Assembly (NCBI RefSeq): GCF_009936235.1
Contig: NZ_AP022314.1
Location: 4,853,656 to 4,917,655 of the forward strand
Source of the DNA: Mycobacterium xenopi
Lineage (GTDB): Bacteria > Actinomycetota > Actinomycetes > Mycobacteriales > Mycobacteriaceae
Reading direction: 5' to 3'
Length of the DNA: 64,000 nt
In this document: positions 23,473 through 31,863 of the stretch, piece after piece
How the letters are laid out: each line of letters opens with the position of its first letter
Position numbering within the stretch: position 1 is the first letter of the stretch
Position numbers and translations under genes: made by a program
Notes under the pieces: model-generated
What the model was told of the DNA's origin: nothing
The model's database searches: none
What the model saw: the letters and a program-made list of their open reading frames with translations, nothing else

Positions 23473-26036
23473 GGCGGCGGTGCGGGCGCTTGGGGCGCTC
23501 CTGGCGGTGCGAAAGGACCTGGCCCGCCTGGCGCCGGCGCGACAGGTCCGGGTGCCGGCGCCACGGGAACAGTGGTGGGCGGGCCGACCGGAATCGTGAT
23601 GCCCGGTGCCACTTCGATCGTCGGCTGGATCACCGTCTCCGACGGCGGCGCCTCCACCCGCGGGGGCGGGGCCGCGGGCACCCCGGCGTAGCCACCGATC
23701 GTGGCCGGCTTGGGAAAGGACTCGTTGGGGGTGCCCTTCAGCGCGCCGTCCATGGTCGCCTTCCAGATGTCCGACGGCAAGCTCGACCCCCATACCGGCG
23801 AACCCCACTTGTTGACCAGCGGCTTGTCGCCCCGGACGGTGCCGACCCAGACCGCGGTCGACAGCGACGGCGTGTAACCAACCATCCAGGCGTCCTTGTT
23901 CGCGTCGGTGTCACCCAACTGCGTGGTCCCGGTCTTGGCCGCCGACGGCCGCCCGCCGGCCAGGTTGTGCCCGCGCGAATAGCCGGCTATCGGCTGCATC
24001 GCGGAAGTGACGTTGTCGGCGACGGCCTTGTCGATGCGCTGCTCGCCGTTGTTGGCCTGGGTAGCGGCGTCGAAGAGCACCTGGCCGTCGGAGTTGACGA
24101 CCTTTTGCACGAAATGCGGTGCGTGGTAGACACCCGACGCCGCCAGAGTGGCGTAGGCCGAGGCCATATCGATGACCCGAGTCTGATATTGGCCCAACAC
24201 AATTCCGTTGTTCGGTGGGCCGCCCTTACCGTCTTCGGACAACGTGTGCGGAACTCCGGGAAAGCTGGTGGCGACGCCGGCCTGGTGCGCGGCGTCGGCG
24301 ACGTCCTGCGGGCCGTGCTTCAGCTTGAGCATCAACCGGTAATAGGAGGTGTTGAGCGAACGTTTCAGCGCCTCGGCGATAGAGCACGTGCCGCAGCTTT
24401 CACCCTCCACGTTGCTGATCTTGATGCCGTCGACCGTCAGCGGTGAACTATCCACCTGGTAACCCAGGCCGATGCCTTGCTCCAGGGCGGCCACCAACGC
24501 GAAGACCTTGAACGACGACCCGGTCTGCAGCCCCGCCTGGGCGAAGTCGAAACCGTTGGCGTCCGCGCCGCCGTAGTACGCGCGCACCGCGCCGCTGTGC
24601 GGATCGATCGACACCACCGCGGCCCGCATCTCAGGGTCTTGGCCGTCGAGGTAGGTCGACACCGCCTTCTCCGCCGCCCGCTGGGCTTGCGGATCGATGG
24701 TGGTCGTGATCTGCAGACCCTGGGTGTAGAGCGTCTTTTCGTCGATGTTGAACAGGTCCAGCAGTTCCTTGGTCACCTGCCGTTCAATCAGACCGTTGGG
24801 TCCGGTGGTTTGGTTCTGCGCGCGGGCCAGCTCCGGCGGCACGGTTTGCGGAAACACTTGCTGCGTACGGTCACTCGGTGACAACGCCCCGGTTTCCACC
24901 ATCCCGTCGAGCACCCAGTTCCAGCGGATGGTCGCACCCTTGAGATTGACGGCGGGATCCAGCGCGGACGGTCGCTGGATCAGTGCCGCCAGCAGCGCGC
25001 CCTCTGCGACGGTGAGCTGCTCGACGGGTTTGTCGAAATACGCCTTGGACGCGGCGGCGATCCCGTAGGCGCCGCGGCCGAAGTAGATGATGTTCAGATA
25101 GGCCTGCAGCACATCGTCTTTGGACCACTCCCCCGACATCTTCGTGGCGACGACGAGCTCTTTGGCCTTGCGGATCAACCCGCCGAACCCGGTGCGTTGC
25201 GACCCGACCAGCGCGTTCTTCACGTACTGCTGAGTGATCGTCGAGCCGCCTTGCAGGTCGCCGCCAAACATATTGTTCTTCACCGCCCGCGCGAAACCCG
25301 TCAACGAAAAGCCGGGATTGGAGTAGAAGTTGCGGTCTTCGGCGGCCAGCACTGCCCGGCGCACATGCACGGGTACCTGCTTGAGGTCGACGTCGACCCG
25401 ATTACCCTCGGGCGGAATGATTTTGGCGAGCTCAGAGCCGTCGCTGGCCAGGATCGTCGAGACCTGGTTGGTACGAATGTCGCCCGGCTTGGGAACATCG
25501 ACAATGAAGTAAGCCATGGCGAAGGTGATGATCGGCAACACCAACAGCACGACCGCGCCGGCGTAGAGGCCGCGTCGCACCCACATCCAGTTGAGGCGAT
25601 GCACCCAATCCCAATTCAGCTCCTGCAGTTGCCGGCCCAGTCGGCCAAGCCAGCCCAGCTGCGGCCCGGGCCGCGGGCCACCGGGTGGCGGGCTGCCGGT
25701 CAGCGGGCGGCGCCGTCGCGGCGGCGGTGAGGCGCCGTCCAGCGCAGCCGCGACCTTTTCGATCGGAGCCCGCTGCGGGGTTCTGGAACGGGTGCCATCC
25801 AGCGCGGCCTTGACCTCTTCGATCGGGTCGCGCAGGCCGGGCGAGGTGTCGTCGGTGACGGGCGGCAGGACCGTCGTCAACCGGTCGTCGGGAGGAATCG
25901 GCCGATGCGGTGAACCGGGCGCCGGGCGGGAAGGGCCGCGTGACCGGCGATCCCCGCGGTGTTTGGGTGCACCACCTGGCGTCGGCCCGCGGGGGACGTC
26001 GGTGGATGAGCGGTCGTAGCGCCCGTCGCTATTCAC
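23469..26036 (-). CDS. ponA1: bifunctional class A penicillin-binding protein
   Basis: An 855-residue protein. GTG 26036 (VNSDGRYDRSSTDVPRG) is chosen because the N-terminus matches the long form of mycobacterial PonA1; the frame is open to 26111. It has a ~155-residue disordered, basic cytosolic tail with a duplicated DPIEEVKAALDG/APIEKVAAALDG unit, and a membrane helix at ~157-179. The transglycosylase domain has catalytic E233 in AAEDRNFY and GGSTITQQY. The transpeptidase domain has S507-SFK, S560-LN and K701-TG. A proline-rich C-terminal tail follows. It polymerises and crosslinks peptidoglycan at the growing pole. It lies downstream of the DUF5318-type gene, which it overlaps by 8 bases. 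Confidence 0.96.
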   Translation of the reverse strand: MNSDGRYDRSSTDVPRGPTPGGAPKHRGDRRSRGPSRPAPGSPHRPIPPDDRLTTVLPPVTDDTSPGLRDPIEEVKAALDGTRSRTPQRAPIEKVAAALDGASPPPRRRRPLTGSPPPGGPRPGPQLGWLGRLGRQLQELNWDWVHRLNWMWVRRGLYAGAVVLLVLPIITFAMAYFIVDVPKPGDIRTNQVSTILASDGSELAKIIPPEGNRVDVDLKQVPVHVRRAVLAAEDRNFYSNPGFSLTGFARAVKNNMFGGDLQGGSTITQQYVKNALVGSQRTGFGGLIRKAKELVVATKMSGEWSKDDVLQAYLNIIYFGRGAYGIAAASKAYFDKPVEQLTVAEGALLAALIQRPSALDPAVNLKGATIRWNWVLDGMVETGALSPSDRTQQVFPQTVPPELARAQNQTTGPNGLIERQVTKELLDLFNIDEKTLYTQGLQITTTIDPQAQRAAEKAVSTYLDGQDPEMRAAVVSIDPHSGAVRAYYGGADANGFDFAQAGLQTGSSFKVFALVAALEQGIGLGYQVDSSPLTVDGIKISNVEGESCGTCSIAEALKRSLNTSYYRLMLKLKHGPQDVADAAHQAGVATSFPGVPHTLSEDGKGGPPNNGIVLGQYQTRVIDMASAYATLAASGVYHAPHFVQKVVNSDGQVLFDAATQANNGEQRIDKAVADNVTSAMQPIAGYSRGHNLAGGRPSAAKTGTTQLGDTDANKDAWMVGYTPSLSTAVWVGTVRGDKPLVNKWGSPVWGSSLPSDIWKATMDGALKGTPNESFPKPATIGGYAGVPAAPPPRVEAPPSETVIQPTIEVAPGITIPVGPPTTVPVAPAPGPVAPAPGGPGPFAPPGAPQAPAPPP

Positions 26037-26463
26037 TGGCCGTGCGGGCACCATTGCGCGCCGCCCGGGTGCCGCGCGACCCCCGAGGAGGACGGGCTGG
26101 GCGAGCCGCACCCAGGACGTACGACTTGACCAGGTGATTCCAGCGGCAGGTCCGACATACCTCCACTACGTGTACCGAAAACTCGTCGAAGCGGGACGCC
26201 AGCAAGACCAGCTCTTCGGTCGTACGGGCCGAACCCGACACCGGCCCCAGATGCTCACCGAACACCCACGACACCAGCGTCAGCTGCTCTTTGCGGCAGA
26301 TCGGGCACATCACCGGGCTGGGTTTGCCATGGTATTTCGCGGCGCGCAGCAGATAGGGATCCGCGTCGCACACCTCGGAGATGCCGGTACGTCCCGAGTA
26401 CACCTCGGCCAGCAGTGAGCGGCGGCGCAACGCGTAGTCCACCACCTGTCGCTGGAGTCGCAT
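26029..26463 (-). CDS. small zinc-ribbon-like protein (DUF5318/Rv0049-type)
   Basis: A 144-residue protein from ATG 26463 (MRLQRQVVDYALRRRSLL). Two CxxC pairs (CPICRKEQ near residue 53 and CRTCRWNH near residue 106) suggest a structural metal site. The N-terminal helix and the conserved DADPYLLRAAKYHG stretch match the actinobacterial family represented by M. tuberculosis Rv0049. The tail is basic and disordered. Its 3' end overlaps the ponA1 start, which suggests translational coupling and a possible cell-wall link, but no function is established. Confidence 0.8.
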   Translation of the reverse strand: MRLQRQVVDYALRRRSLLAEVYSGRTGISEVCDADPYLLRAAKYHGKPSPVMCPICRKEQLTLVSWVFGEHLGPVSGSARTTEELVLLASRFDEFSVHVVEVCRTCRWNHLVKSYVLGAARPARPPRGSRGTRAARNGARTASE

Positions 26464-26576
26464 GCTGACCAGAGTACGTCCGCGCGGCCCTTACCGAGAT
26501 GTTGGCCAAAATGTTGTGCGGCTTTCCCCACTACGCGGGCTGGGTGCACCTGGCGGGTTGCCATACGATCGTCGCC

Positions 26577-27419
26577 GTGGCGACGCGGCAGACCCCCGCG
26601 ACCCGGGCCAAAGACAGCGACCGGGAACAGACCTGCCGCGCGCTGGACACCGCGCTCAGCGACGGCGAACTGTCCATGGAAGAACACCGGGAGCGGATCA
26701 AAGCGGCCACCAGTGCCGTCACGCTGGGCGAGCTTCAGACGCTGGTGGCCGACCTGCAGTCGGCGCCCGCCCCGGTGCAACCACCCCCACCCGCGACACC
26801 GACCAGGTCGAGCAGCTGGGGCGTCATGATCGCCGCGCTCGTCGTCGCGGTGCTGCTCGGCGTGGGCATCGGGTGGGGCCTCTACGGCAACACCTCCTCG
26901 CCGCTAGACTTCACGTCCGATCCTGGTGCCAAACCCGACGGCGTCGCGCCGACGGTACTCACACCCCCCAGGCAGCTGCAGTCGCTGGGCGGGCTGACCG
27001 GCCTGATCGACCAGACCCGCAAAAGGTTCGGCGACATCACGGGTTTTCGGCTGGTCATCTACCCGGACTACGCGGTGATTGACCGCCCCGACCCCAACCG
27101 GGACCGTCGCCAGCTCAGCTACACCTACCGCGGCGGCTGGGGAGACCCGACCGCCTCGGCGAAGACCAGCGACGCCGACGCCGTCGACCTGAGCCGGTTC
27201 GACCCCAAGGCGACCGTGGGCATCCTGCGCGGCGCCCCGGAGACCCTCGGCATCAAACAGCCGGACGTCAAAACCACGTACCTGGTGATCGAGCCGGCCC
27301 GCGACCCGACCACGCCGGGCGCCCTGTCGCTGTCGGTGTATGTGTCCAGCGATTACGGCAGCGGCTACATCGCATTCGCCGGCGACGGCACCGTCAAACA
27401 GGTGAACTATCCGTCCTGA
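26577..27419 (+). CDS. DUF1707-domain single-pass membrane protein (Rv0048c-like)
   Basis: A 280-residue protein from GTG 26577 (VATRQTPATRAKDSDREQT). Residues ~10-60 form a DUF1707-type helical domain (SDREQTCRALDTALSDGELS, EEHRERIKAATSAVTLGELQ). A proline-rich linker and a membrane helix (~82-103, MIAALVVAVLLGVGIGWGL) follow, then a ~170-residue exported domain rich in strands (LVIYPDYAVIDRPDP, YVSSDYGSGYIAFAG). DUF1707 domains are thought to bind protein partners on the cytosolic side. It is divergent from the DUF5318-type/ponA1 genes over a 113-base gap. The function is unknown. Confidence 0.8.
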   Translation: MATRQTPATRAKDSDREQTCRALDTALSDGELSMEEHRERIKAATSAVTLGELQTLVADLQSAPAPVQPPPPATPTRSSSWGVMIAALVVAVLLGVGIGWGLYGNTSSPLDFTSDPGAKPDGVAPTVLTPPRQLQSLGGLTGLIDQTRKRFGDITGFRLVIYPDYAVIDRPDPNRDRRQLSYTYRGGWGDPTASAKTSDADAVDLSRFDPKATVGILRGAPETLGIKQPDVKTTYLVIEPARDPTTPGALSLSVYVSSDYGSGYIAFAGDGTVKQVNYPS

Positions 27420-27482
27420 GCCTCGCCGGGACCTGGCAGGCCGTTGAACGCCGCACAAACGAAAGCTGGTGTGGTGGCAAAT

Positions 27483-27523
27483 ATATCGGGACGATATTAT
27501 TACTCGAGGCTGTGTCCCGATAT
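27483..27523. promoter_or_regulatory. inverted repeat upstream of the PadR gene, candidate operator
   Basis: ATATCGGGAC at 27483-27492 and GTCCCGATAT at 27514-27523 are perfect 10-base arms separated by 21 bases of AT-rich sequence. They lie about 40 bases before the PadR-type start, in a locally AT-rich stretch unlike the flanks. PadR repressors commonly bind such palindromes in their own promoter; autoregulation is inferred. Confidence 0.55.
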
Positions 27524-27560
27524 GACAGCGTCGCCACGACGGAGCAAAGGAGGTGACTCG

Positions 27561-28103
27561 GTGCTGGAGCTGGCCATCCTCGGTCTCCTGCTCGAGTCAC
27601 CCATGCATGGCTACGAGTTGCGCAAGCGGCTGACGGGTTTGCTCGGTGCCTTCCGCGCGTTTTCCTACGGCTCGCTGTATCCGGCGTTGCGGCGCATGCA
27701 GGCCGACGGCCTGATCGCCGAGAACGCCGCTCCGGCCGGGACGCCGGTGCGGCGGGCCCGGCGGGTGTACCAACTCACCGACGCCGGTCGACGGCGTTTC
27801 GCGGAACTGGTGGCCGACACCGGTCCGCACAACTACACCGACGACGGCTTCGGGGTACACCTGGCGTTTTTCAACCGCACTCCCGCCGAGGCGCGGATGC
27901 GGATCTTGGAAGGCCGCCGTCGCCAAGTCGAAGAGCGCCGGGAAGGCCTGCGTCAAGCAGTGGCGCGGGCCAGTAGCTCGTTCGACCGCTATACCCGCCA
28001 GCTGCATCAACTCGGGCTGGAGTCCAGCGAGCGCGAAGTCAAGTGGCTCAACGAGTTGATCGCCGCGGAGCGGGTAGCCCAAGGTCACGCCGAGCAGGCG
28101 TAG
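27561..28103 (+). CDS. PadR-family transcriptional regulator
   Basis: A 180-residue regulator from GTG 27561 (VLELAILGLLLESPMHGYEL), preceded by an AAAGGAGGTGA ribosome site. The N-terminal winged helix spans residues ~1-85 with the PadR signature SYGSLYPALRRMQADGLI, and the C-terminal ~90 residues form the coiled dimerisation helices (RRRQVEERREGLRQ). The position matches M. tuberculosis Rv0047c. It is followed after 53 bases by ino1 on the same strand, so it may regulate inositol synthesis or only itself. Confidence 0.88.
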   Translation: MLELAILGLLLESPMHGYELRKRLTGLLGAFRAFSYGSLYPALRRMQADGLIAENAAPAGTPVRRARRVYQLTDAGRRRFAELVADTGPHNYTDDGFGVHLAFFNRTPAEARMRILEGRRRQVEERREGLRQAVARASSSFDRYTRQLHQLGLESSEREVKWLNELIAAERVAQGHAEQA

Positions 28104-28156
28104 GCACAGCCGAGCACCACGTCCACCCCCACAGGTACAGGTAAGGAGAACGCCTT

Positions 28157-29251
28157 ATGAGTGAGCACACCGCGCCCGCGGCGTCGACAGAGATCCGAGT
28201 CGCCATCGTCGGCGTCGGTAACTGCGCGTCCTCGCTGGTCCAGGGCGTTCAGTATTACCAAGACGCCGACGAGAACTCCTCGGTGCCCGGCTTGATGCAC
28301 GTGCGGTTCGGGCCGTACCACGTCCGCGACGTCAAGTTCGTCGCCGCGTTCGACGTCGACGCGAAGAAAGTGGGCTTCGATTTGTCCGAGGCCATCTTCG
28401 CCTCCGAGAACAACACCATCAAGATCGCCGACGTGCCGCCCACCGACGTGGTGGTGCAGCGCGGCCCGACCCTCGACGGCATCGGCAAGTACTATGCCGA
28501 CACCATCGAGTTGTCCGACGCCGATGCGGTCGACGTAGTCAAGGTGCTGCGCGACAACGAGGTCGACGTGCTGGTGTCCTACCTGCCTGTGGGTTCGGAC
28601 CAGGCGGACAAGTTCTACGCCCAGTGCGCGATCGACGCCGACGTGGCGTTCGTCAACGCGCTGCCGGTGTTCATCGCATCAGATCCGGTGTGGGCCAAGA
28701 AGTTCGCTGACGCCGGGGTGCCGATCGTCGGCGACGACATCAAGAGCCAGATCGGCGCGACGATCACCCATCGGGTGCTGGCCAAGTTGTTCGAGGACCG
28801 CGGGGTGCAACTGGACCGCACGATGCAGCTCAACGTGGGCGGCAACATGGACTTCCTGAACATGCTCGAACGTGAGCGCCTCGAGTCGAAGAAGATCTCC
28901 AAGACGCAGGCCGTCACCTCTAACGTGCAGCGGGAGTTCAACACCAAAGACGTGCACATCGGCCCGTCGGACTACGTCAGTTGGCTCGACGACCGCAAGT
29001 GGGCCTACGTGCGGCTAGAGGGCCGGGCGTTCGGCGACGTGCCGCTGAACCTCGAGTACAAGCTGGAGGTGTGGGACTCGCCGAACTCGGCGGGCGTGAT
29101 CATCGACGCGATCCGGGCTGCCAAGATCGCCAAGGATCGAGGCATCGGCGGGCCTGTGATCCCCGCGTCGGCCTACCTGATGAAGAGCCCGCCGCAGCAG
29201 ATGCCCGACGACATCGCGCGCGTCCGGCTCGAGGAGTTCATCACGGGCTAG
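28157..29251 (+). CDS. ino1: myo-inositol-1-phosphate synthase
   Basis: A 364-residue NAD-dependent enzyme from ATG 28157 (MSEHTAPAASTEIRVAIVG), preceded by a strong AAGGAGAA site. It converts glucose-6-phosphate to inositol-3-phosphate, the precursor of phosphatidylinositol, PIMs, LAM and mycothiol. The Rossmann motif VGVGNCASSL lies at ~19-28. The catalytic stretches LNVGGNMDFLNMLERERL and SKKISKTQAVTSN, and PSDYVSWLDDRKW near the C-terminus, are typical of the short bacterial/archaeal form. It lies after the PadR gene and is followed by an inverted repeat and a hydrolase gene. Confidence 0.96.
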   Translation: MSEHTAPAASTEIRVAIVGVGNCASSLVQGVQYYQDADENSSVPGLMHVRFGPYHVRDVKFVAAFDVDAKKVGFDLSEAIFASENNTIKIADVPPTDVVVQRGPTLDGIGKYYADTIELSDADAVDVVKVLRDNEVDVLVSYLPVGSDQADKFYAQCAIDADVAFVNALPVFIASDPVWAKKFADAGVPIVGDDIKSQIGATITHRVLAKLFEDRGVQLDRTMQLNVGGNMDFLNMLERERLESKKISKTQAVTSNVQREFNTKDVHIGPSDYVSWLDDRKWAYVRLEGRAFGDVPLNLEYKLEVWDSPNSAGVIIDAIRAAKIAKDRGIGGPVIPASAYLMKSPPQQMPDDIARVRLEEFITG

Positions 29252-29252
29252 C

Positions 29253-29315
29253 CCGCGAGAGTGCAACTAGCGACGGCCCCACTCGGGAAACGTGTCGCTG
29301 GTTGCACTTTCGCGG
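29253..29315. repeat. 63-bp imperfect inverted repeat between ino1 and the hydrolase gene
   Basis: CCGCGAGAGTGCAACTAGCG and, after a spacer, CGCTGGTTGCACTTTCGCGG pair with only two mismatches, giving arms of about 24 bases and a loop of about 15. It starts two bases after the ino1 stop. It could act as a terminator, though the extended imperfect arms look more like a dispersed palindromic element. Confidence 0.65.
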
Positions 29316-29328
29316 CAGACTAACTGCT

Positions 29329-30222
29329 GTGCTCTCCGACGACGAACTAGCCGGACTTTCCGAATTCGCGCTGCTGGCCGAAAATGCCGAGCAGGCCGGC
29401 GTGGACGGGCCGCTGCCCAGCGTCGAGCGTGTCGACGCTGGCGCGATCAGCGCGCTGCGTTGGGGTGAGGGCCCGCCGCGGGTGGTGTTCCTGCACGGCG
29501 GCGGACAGAACGCGCACACTTGGGACACCGTCATCGTGGGCTTGGGCGAGCCGGCGTTGGCGGTGGACCTTCCCGGCCACGGCCGTTCGGCCTGGCGCGA
29601 CGACGGCGACTACTCGCCGCGGCGCAACGCCGCCACCCTGATGCCGGTGCTGCGCGAGCTGGCCCCCGGCGCGGAGCTGGTGGTCGGCATGTCGCTGGGC
29701 GGGCTGACCGCGGTATCCCTTGGCGCGGCTGCACCGGAGCTGGTGCGCGAACTGGTGCTGGTCGACGTCACGCCGTCGTCGTTGCAGCGGCATGCCGAGC
29801 TGACCGACGCCCAGCGCGGCACGGTGGCGTTGATGCACGGCGAGCGGGAGTTTCCCAGCTTCGCGGCGATGCTGGAGCAGGCTATCGCCGCCGCGCCGCA
29901 CCGCGACGTGAAATCGTTGCGCCGCGGCGTGTTCCACAACTCGCGCCGGCTCGACGACGGGCGCTGGACATGGCGCTACGACGCGATGCAGAGCTTTCCG
30001 GATTTCGGTGGCCTGTGGGACGACGTGCAGGCGCTCACCGCGCCCATCACGCTCGTCCGGGGCGGGATGTCGGGTTTCGTCGGCGACGGCGATGTTGCTG
30101 AATTGCGCCGTCGCGCCAGGGATTTCCGCGGTGTCCACGTCGTCGACAACTCCGGGCATTCGGTGCAAAGCGATCAGCCCCGCGCCCTGGTCGACATCCT
30201 ACGGGCCGTGCTCGACGGCTAA
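29329..30222 (+). CDS. alpha/beta hydrolase (Rv0045c-like)
   Basis: A 297-residue protein from GTG 29329 (VLSDDELAGLSEFALLAENA), the start used by its M. tuberculosis counterpart Rv0045c. The oxyanion-hole strand FLHGGGQNAHTW precedes AVDLPGHGRSAW; the nucleophile elbow is VGMSLGGLTA (Ser), with the acid (Asp) and DNSGHSVQSDQPRA (His) following near the C-terminus. Rv0045c has ester hydrolase activity on short-chain substrates in vitro; the natural substrate is not known. No signal peptide, so it is cytosolic. It lies between ino1 and an F420-type oxidoreductase gene, 11 bases upstream of the latter. Confidence 0.88.
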   Translation: MLSDDELAGLSEFALLAENAEQAGVDGPLPSVERVDAGAISALRWGEGPPRVVFLHGGGQNAHTWDTVIVGLGEPALAVDLPGHGRSAWRDDGDYSPRRNAATLMPVLRELAPGAELVVGMSLGGLTAVSLGAAAPELVRELVLVDVTPSSLQRHAELTDAQRGTVALMHGEREFPSFAAMLEQAIAAAPHRDVKSLRRGVFHNSRRLDDGRWTWRYDAMQSFPDFGGLWDDVQALTAPITLVRGGMSGFVGDGDVAELRRRARDFRGVHVVDNSGHSVQSDQPRALVDILRAVLDG

Positions 30223-30232
30223 CGTGATGGCT

Positions 30233-31030
30233 ATGACGCAGCCTGTTCGCATCGGTGTGCAATTACAGCCGCAGCACGCCTCCCAATACCGTGTCATCCG
30301 CGACGCGGTCCGCCGCTGTGAGGACATCGGCGTCGACTACGCATTCAACTGGGATCACTTCTTCCCGCTCTATGGCGACCCCGACGGTGCTCACTTCGAA
30401 TGCTGGACGATGCTGGGCGCTTGGGCCGAGCAGACGTCGCGCATCCAGATCGGCGCCTTGGTGACCTGCAACTCCTACCGCAATCCGGACCTGCTCGCCG
30501 ACATGGCTCGCACCGTCGACCACATCAGCGGCGGACGGCTTGTTCTCGGCATCGGATCCGGCTGGAAAAAGAAGGACTACGACGAATACGGCTACGAATT
30601 CGGTACCGCAGCCAGCCGGCTAGATAACCTGTCCGCCGCCTTGCCACGCATCAAATCCCGCCTGGCCCAATTGAATCCGGCGCCCACACGCCACATACCG
30701 ATCCTCATCGGCGGGCAGGGCGAGAAGAAGACATTGCGGCTCGTCGCGCAATACGCCGACATTTGGCACAGTTTCGCCACCCGCGACACCTACCCGGCGA
30801 AGGCGGCTGTGCTGGCCGATCACTGCGCGGCTGTCGGGCGCAACCCCGACACCATCGAACACTCCGCCGCGGTGGGCGGCGAAACCGGGGCGCGTGGCGA
30901 TGACGCGCTGATCGCCGAGGCTGAGGACCTCACCCGGTTGGGCGTGACATTGCTGACGGTCGGCTCCTCCGGTCCCGACTACGACTTGAGCGCCGCCGAG
31001 GCGTTGTGCCGGTGGCGCGACCACCGTTAG
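30233..31030 (+). CDS. luciferase-like (LLM-class) F420-dependent oxidoreductase
   Basis: A 265-residue TIM-barrel protein. ATG 30233 (MTQPVRIGVQLQPQHAS) is preferred; ATG 30227 and GTG 30224 are alternatives in the same frame. Family landmarks are FNWDHFFPLYGDPDG, GALVTCNSYRNPDLLADMA and the cofactor region GGRLVLGIGSGWKKKDYDEYGY. Most mycobacterial LLM proteins use F420 rather than FMN. The position matches Rv0044c. Substrate unknown. It probably shares a transcript with the hydrolase upstream. Confidence 0.88.
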   Translation: MTQPVRIGVQLQPQHASQYRVIRDAVRRCEDIGVDYAFNWDHFFPLYGDPDGAHFECWTMLGAWAEQTSRIQIGALVTCNSYRNPDLLADMARTVDHISGGRLVLGIGSGWKKKDYDEYGYEFGTAASRLDNLSAALPRIKSRLAQLNPAPTRHIPILIGGQGEKKTLRLVAQYADIWHSFATRDTYPAKAAVLADHCAAVGRNPDTIEHSAAVGGETGARGDDALIAEAEDLTRLGVTLLTVGSSGPDYDLSAAEALCRWRDHR

Positions 31031-31116
31031 GGCTTCCTCGGGCAAAAAGGACCGCACGGGTGTGACGCGTGAGAAGCTTTACAACGCGGATCTGCACAGC
31101 AAGCCGGGAGCCACCG

Positions 31117-31812
31117 ATGCCCAAGAAGTACGGGGTCAAAGAGAAGGACCTGGTCGTCTCCCACATCCTCAACCTGGTGTTGACCGGCAAGCTGCGCACC
31201 GGCGACCGCGTCGACCGCAACGAGATCGCCAAGGAGCTCGGGATCAGCCGTGTCCCCATCCAAGAGGCGCTGGTGCAGCTCGAACACGACGGCATCCTGT
31301 CCACGCGCTATCACCGCGGCGCATTCATCGAGCGGTTCGACGAGGACACCGTCACCGAACACCACGAGCTCTACGGGATGCTCAACGGCATGGCCTCGGC
31401 GCGCGCGGCCGCCAACCCGACGCCGCGGATCCTCGGGCGACTCGACACCCTGCTGCGCGCCCTGCGCACGTCCAAGGAATCGCGGGCTTTCCTCGACGCC
31501 GCTGCGGAGTACCGGCGCACCGTCAACGACGAGTACGCCGGGCCGCGGCTGCATGCGGCGATCCGCGCCACCCAAACCCTGATCCCGCGAGTGTTCTGGG
31601 CGACTTACCAGAACGGCCGCGACGAACTGCTGCCCTTTTACGAAGAGGAGACCTCGGCCATCCACCGCCGCGACCCGGCCGCTGCGCGCGCCGCATGCAT
31701 CGGCCGTGCCGACGTGATGGGCAAAGTCATGCTCGCCGAACTGGTTCGCCGCGGGGTGTTCGCCCCTACCGGGTGTGTGGGTTCCGGGTCTGCTCACGCC
31801 GTCGCGCTGTGA
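31117..31812 (+). CDS. GntR-family transcriptional regulator (FadR/FCD-like)
   Basis: A 231-residue regulator from ATG 31117 (MPKKYGVKEKDLVVSHILNL), which matches the N-terminus of M. tuberculosis Rv0043c; the frame is open to 31069. The winged helix (RTGDRVDRNEIAKELGISRV, then VQLEHDGILSTRYHRGAFIE) spans residues ~20-80. An all-helical FCD-type effector domain follows, with a possible metal-binding His/Asp pattern not resolved here. The C-terminal ~15 residues (CVGSGSAHAVAL) differ from the Rv0043c tail as I remember it. It is upstream of an amino-acid ABC transporter that it may control. Confidence 0.85.
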   Translation: MPKKYGVKEKDLVVSHILNLVLTGKLRTGDRVDRNEIAKELGISRVPIQEALVQLEHDGILSTRYHRGAFIERFDEDTVTEHHELYGMLNGMASARAAANPTPRILGRLDTLLRALRTSKESRAFLDAAAEYRRTVNDEYAGPRLHAAIRATQTLIPRVFWATYQNGRDELLPFYEEETSAIHRRDPAAARAACIGRADVMGKVMLAELVRRGVFAPTGCVGSGSAHAVAL

Positions 31813-31863
31813 CCACACCCGTCGGTCGTGGCTGAACGGCCCACCAGTCGATACGTTGCGGTC

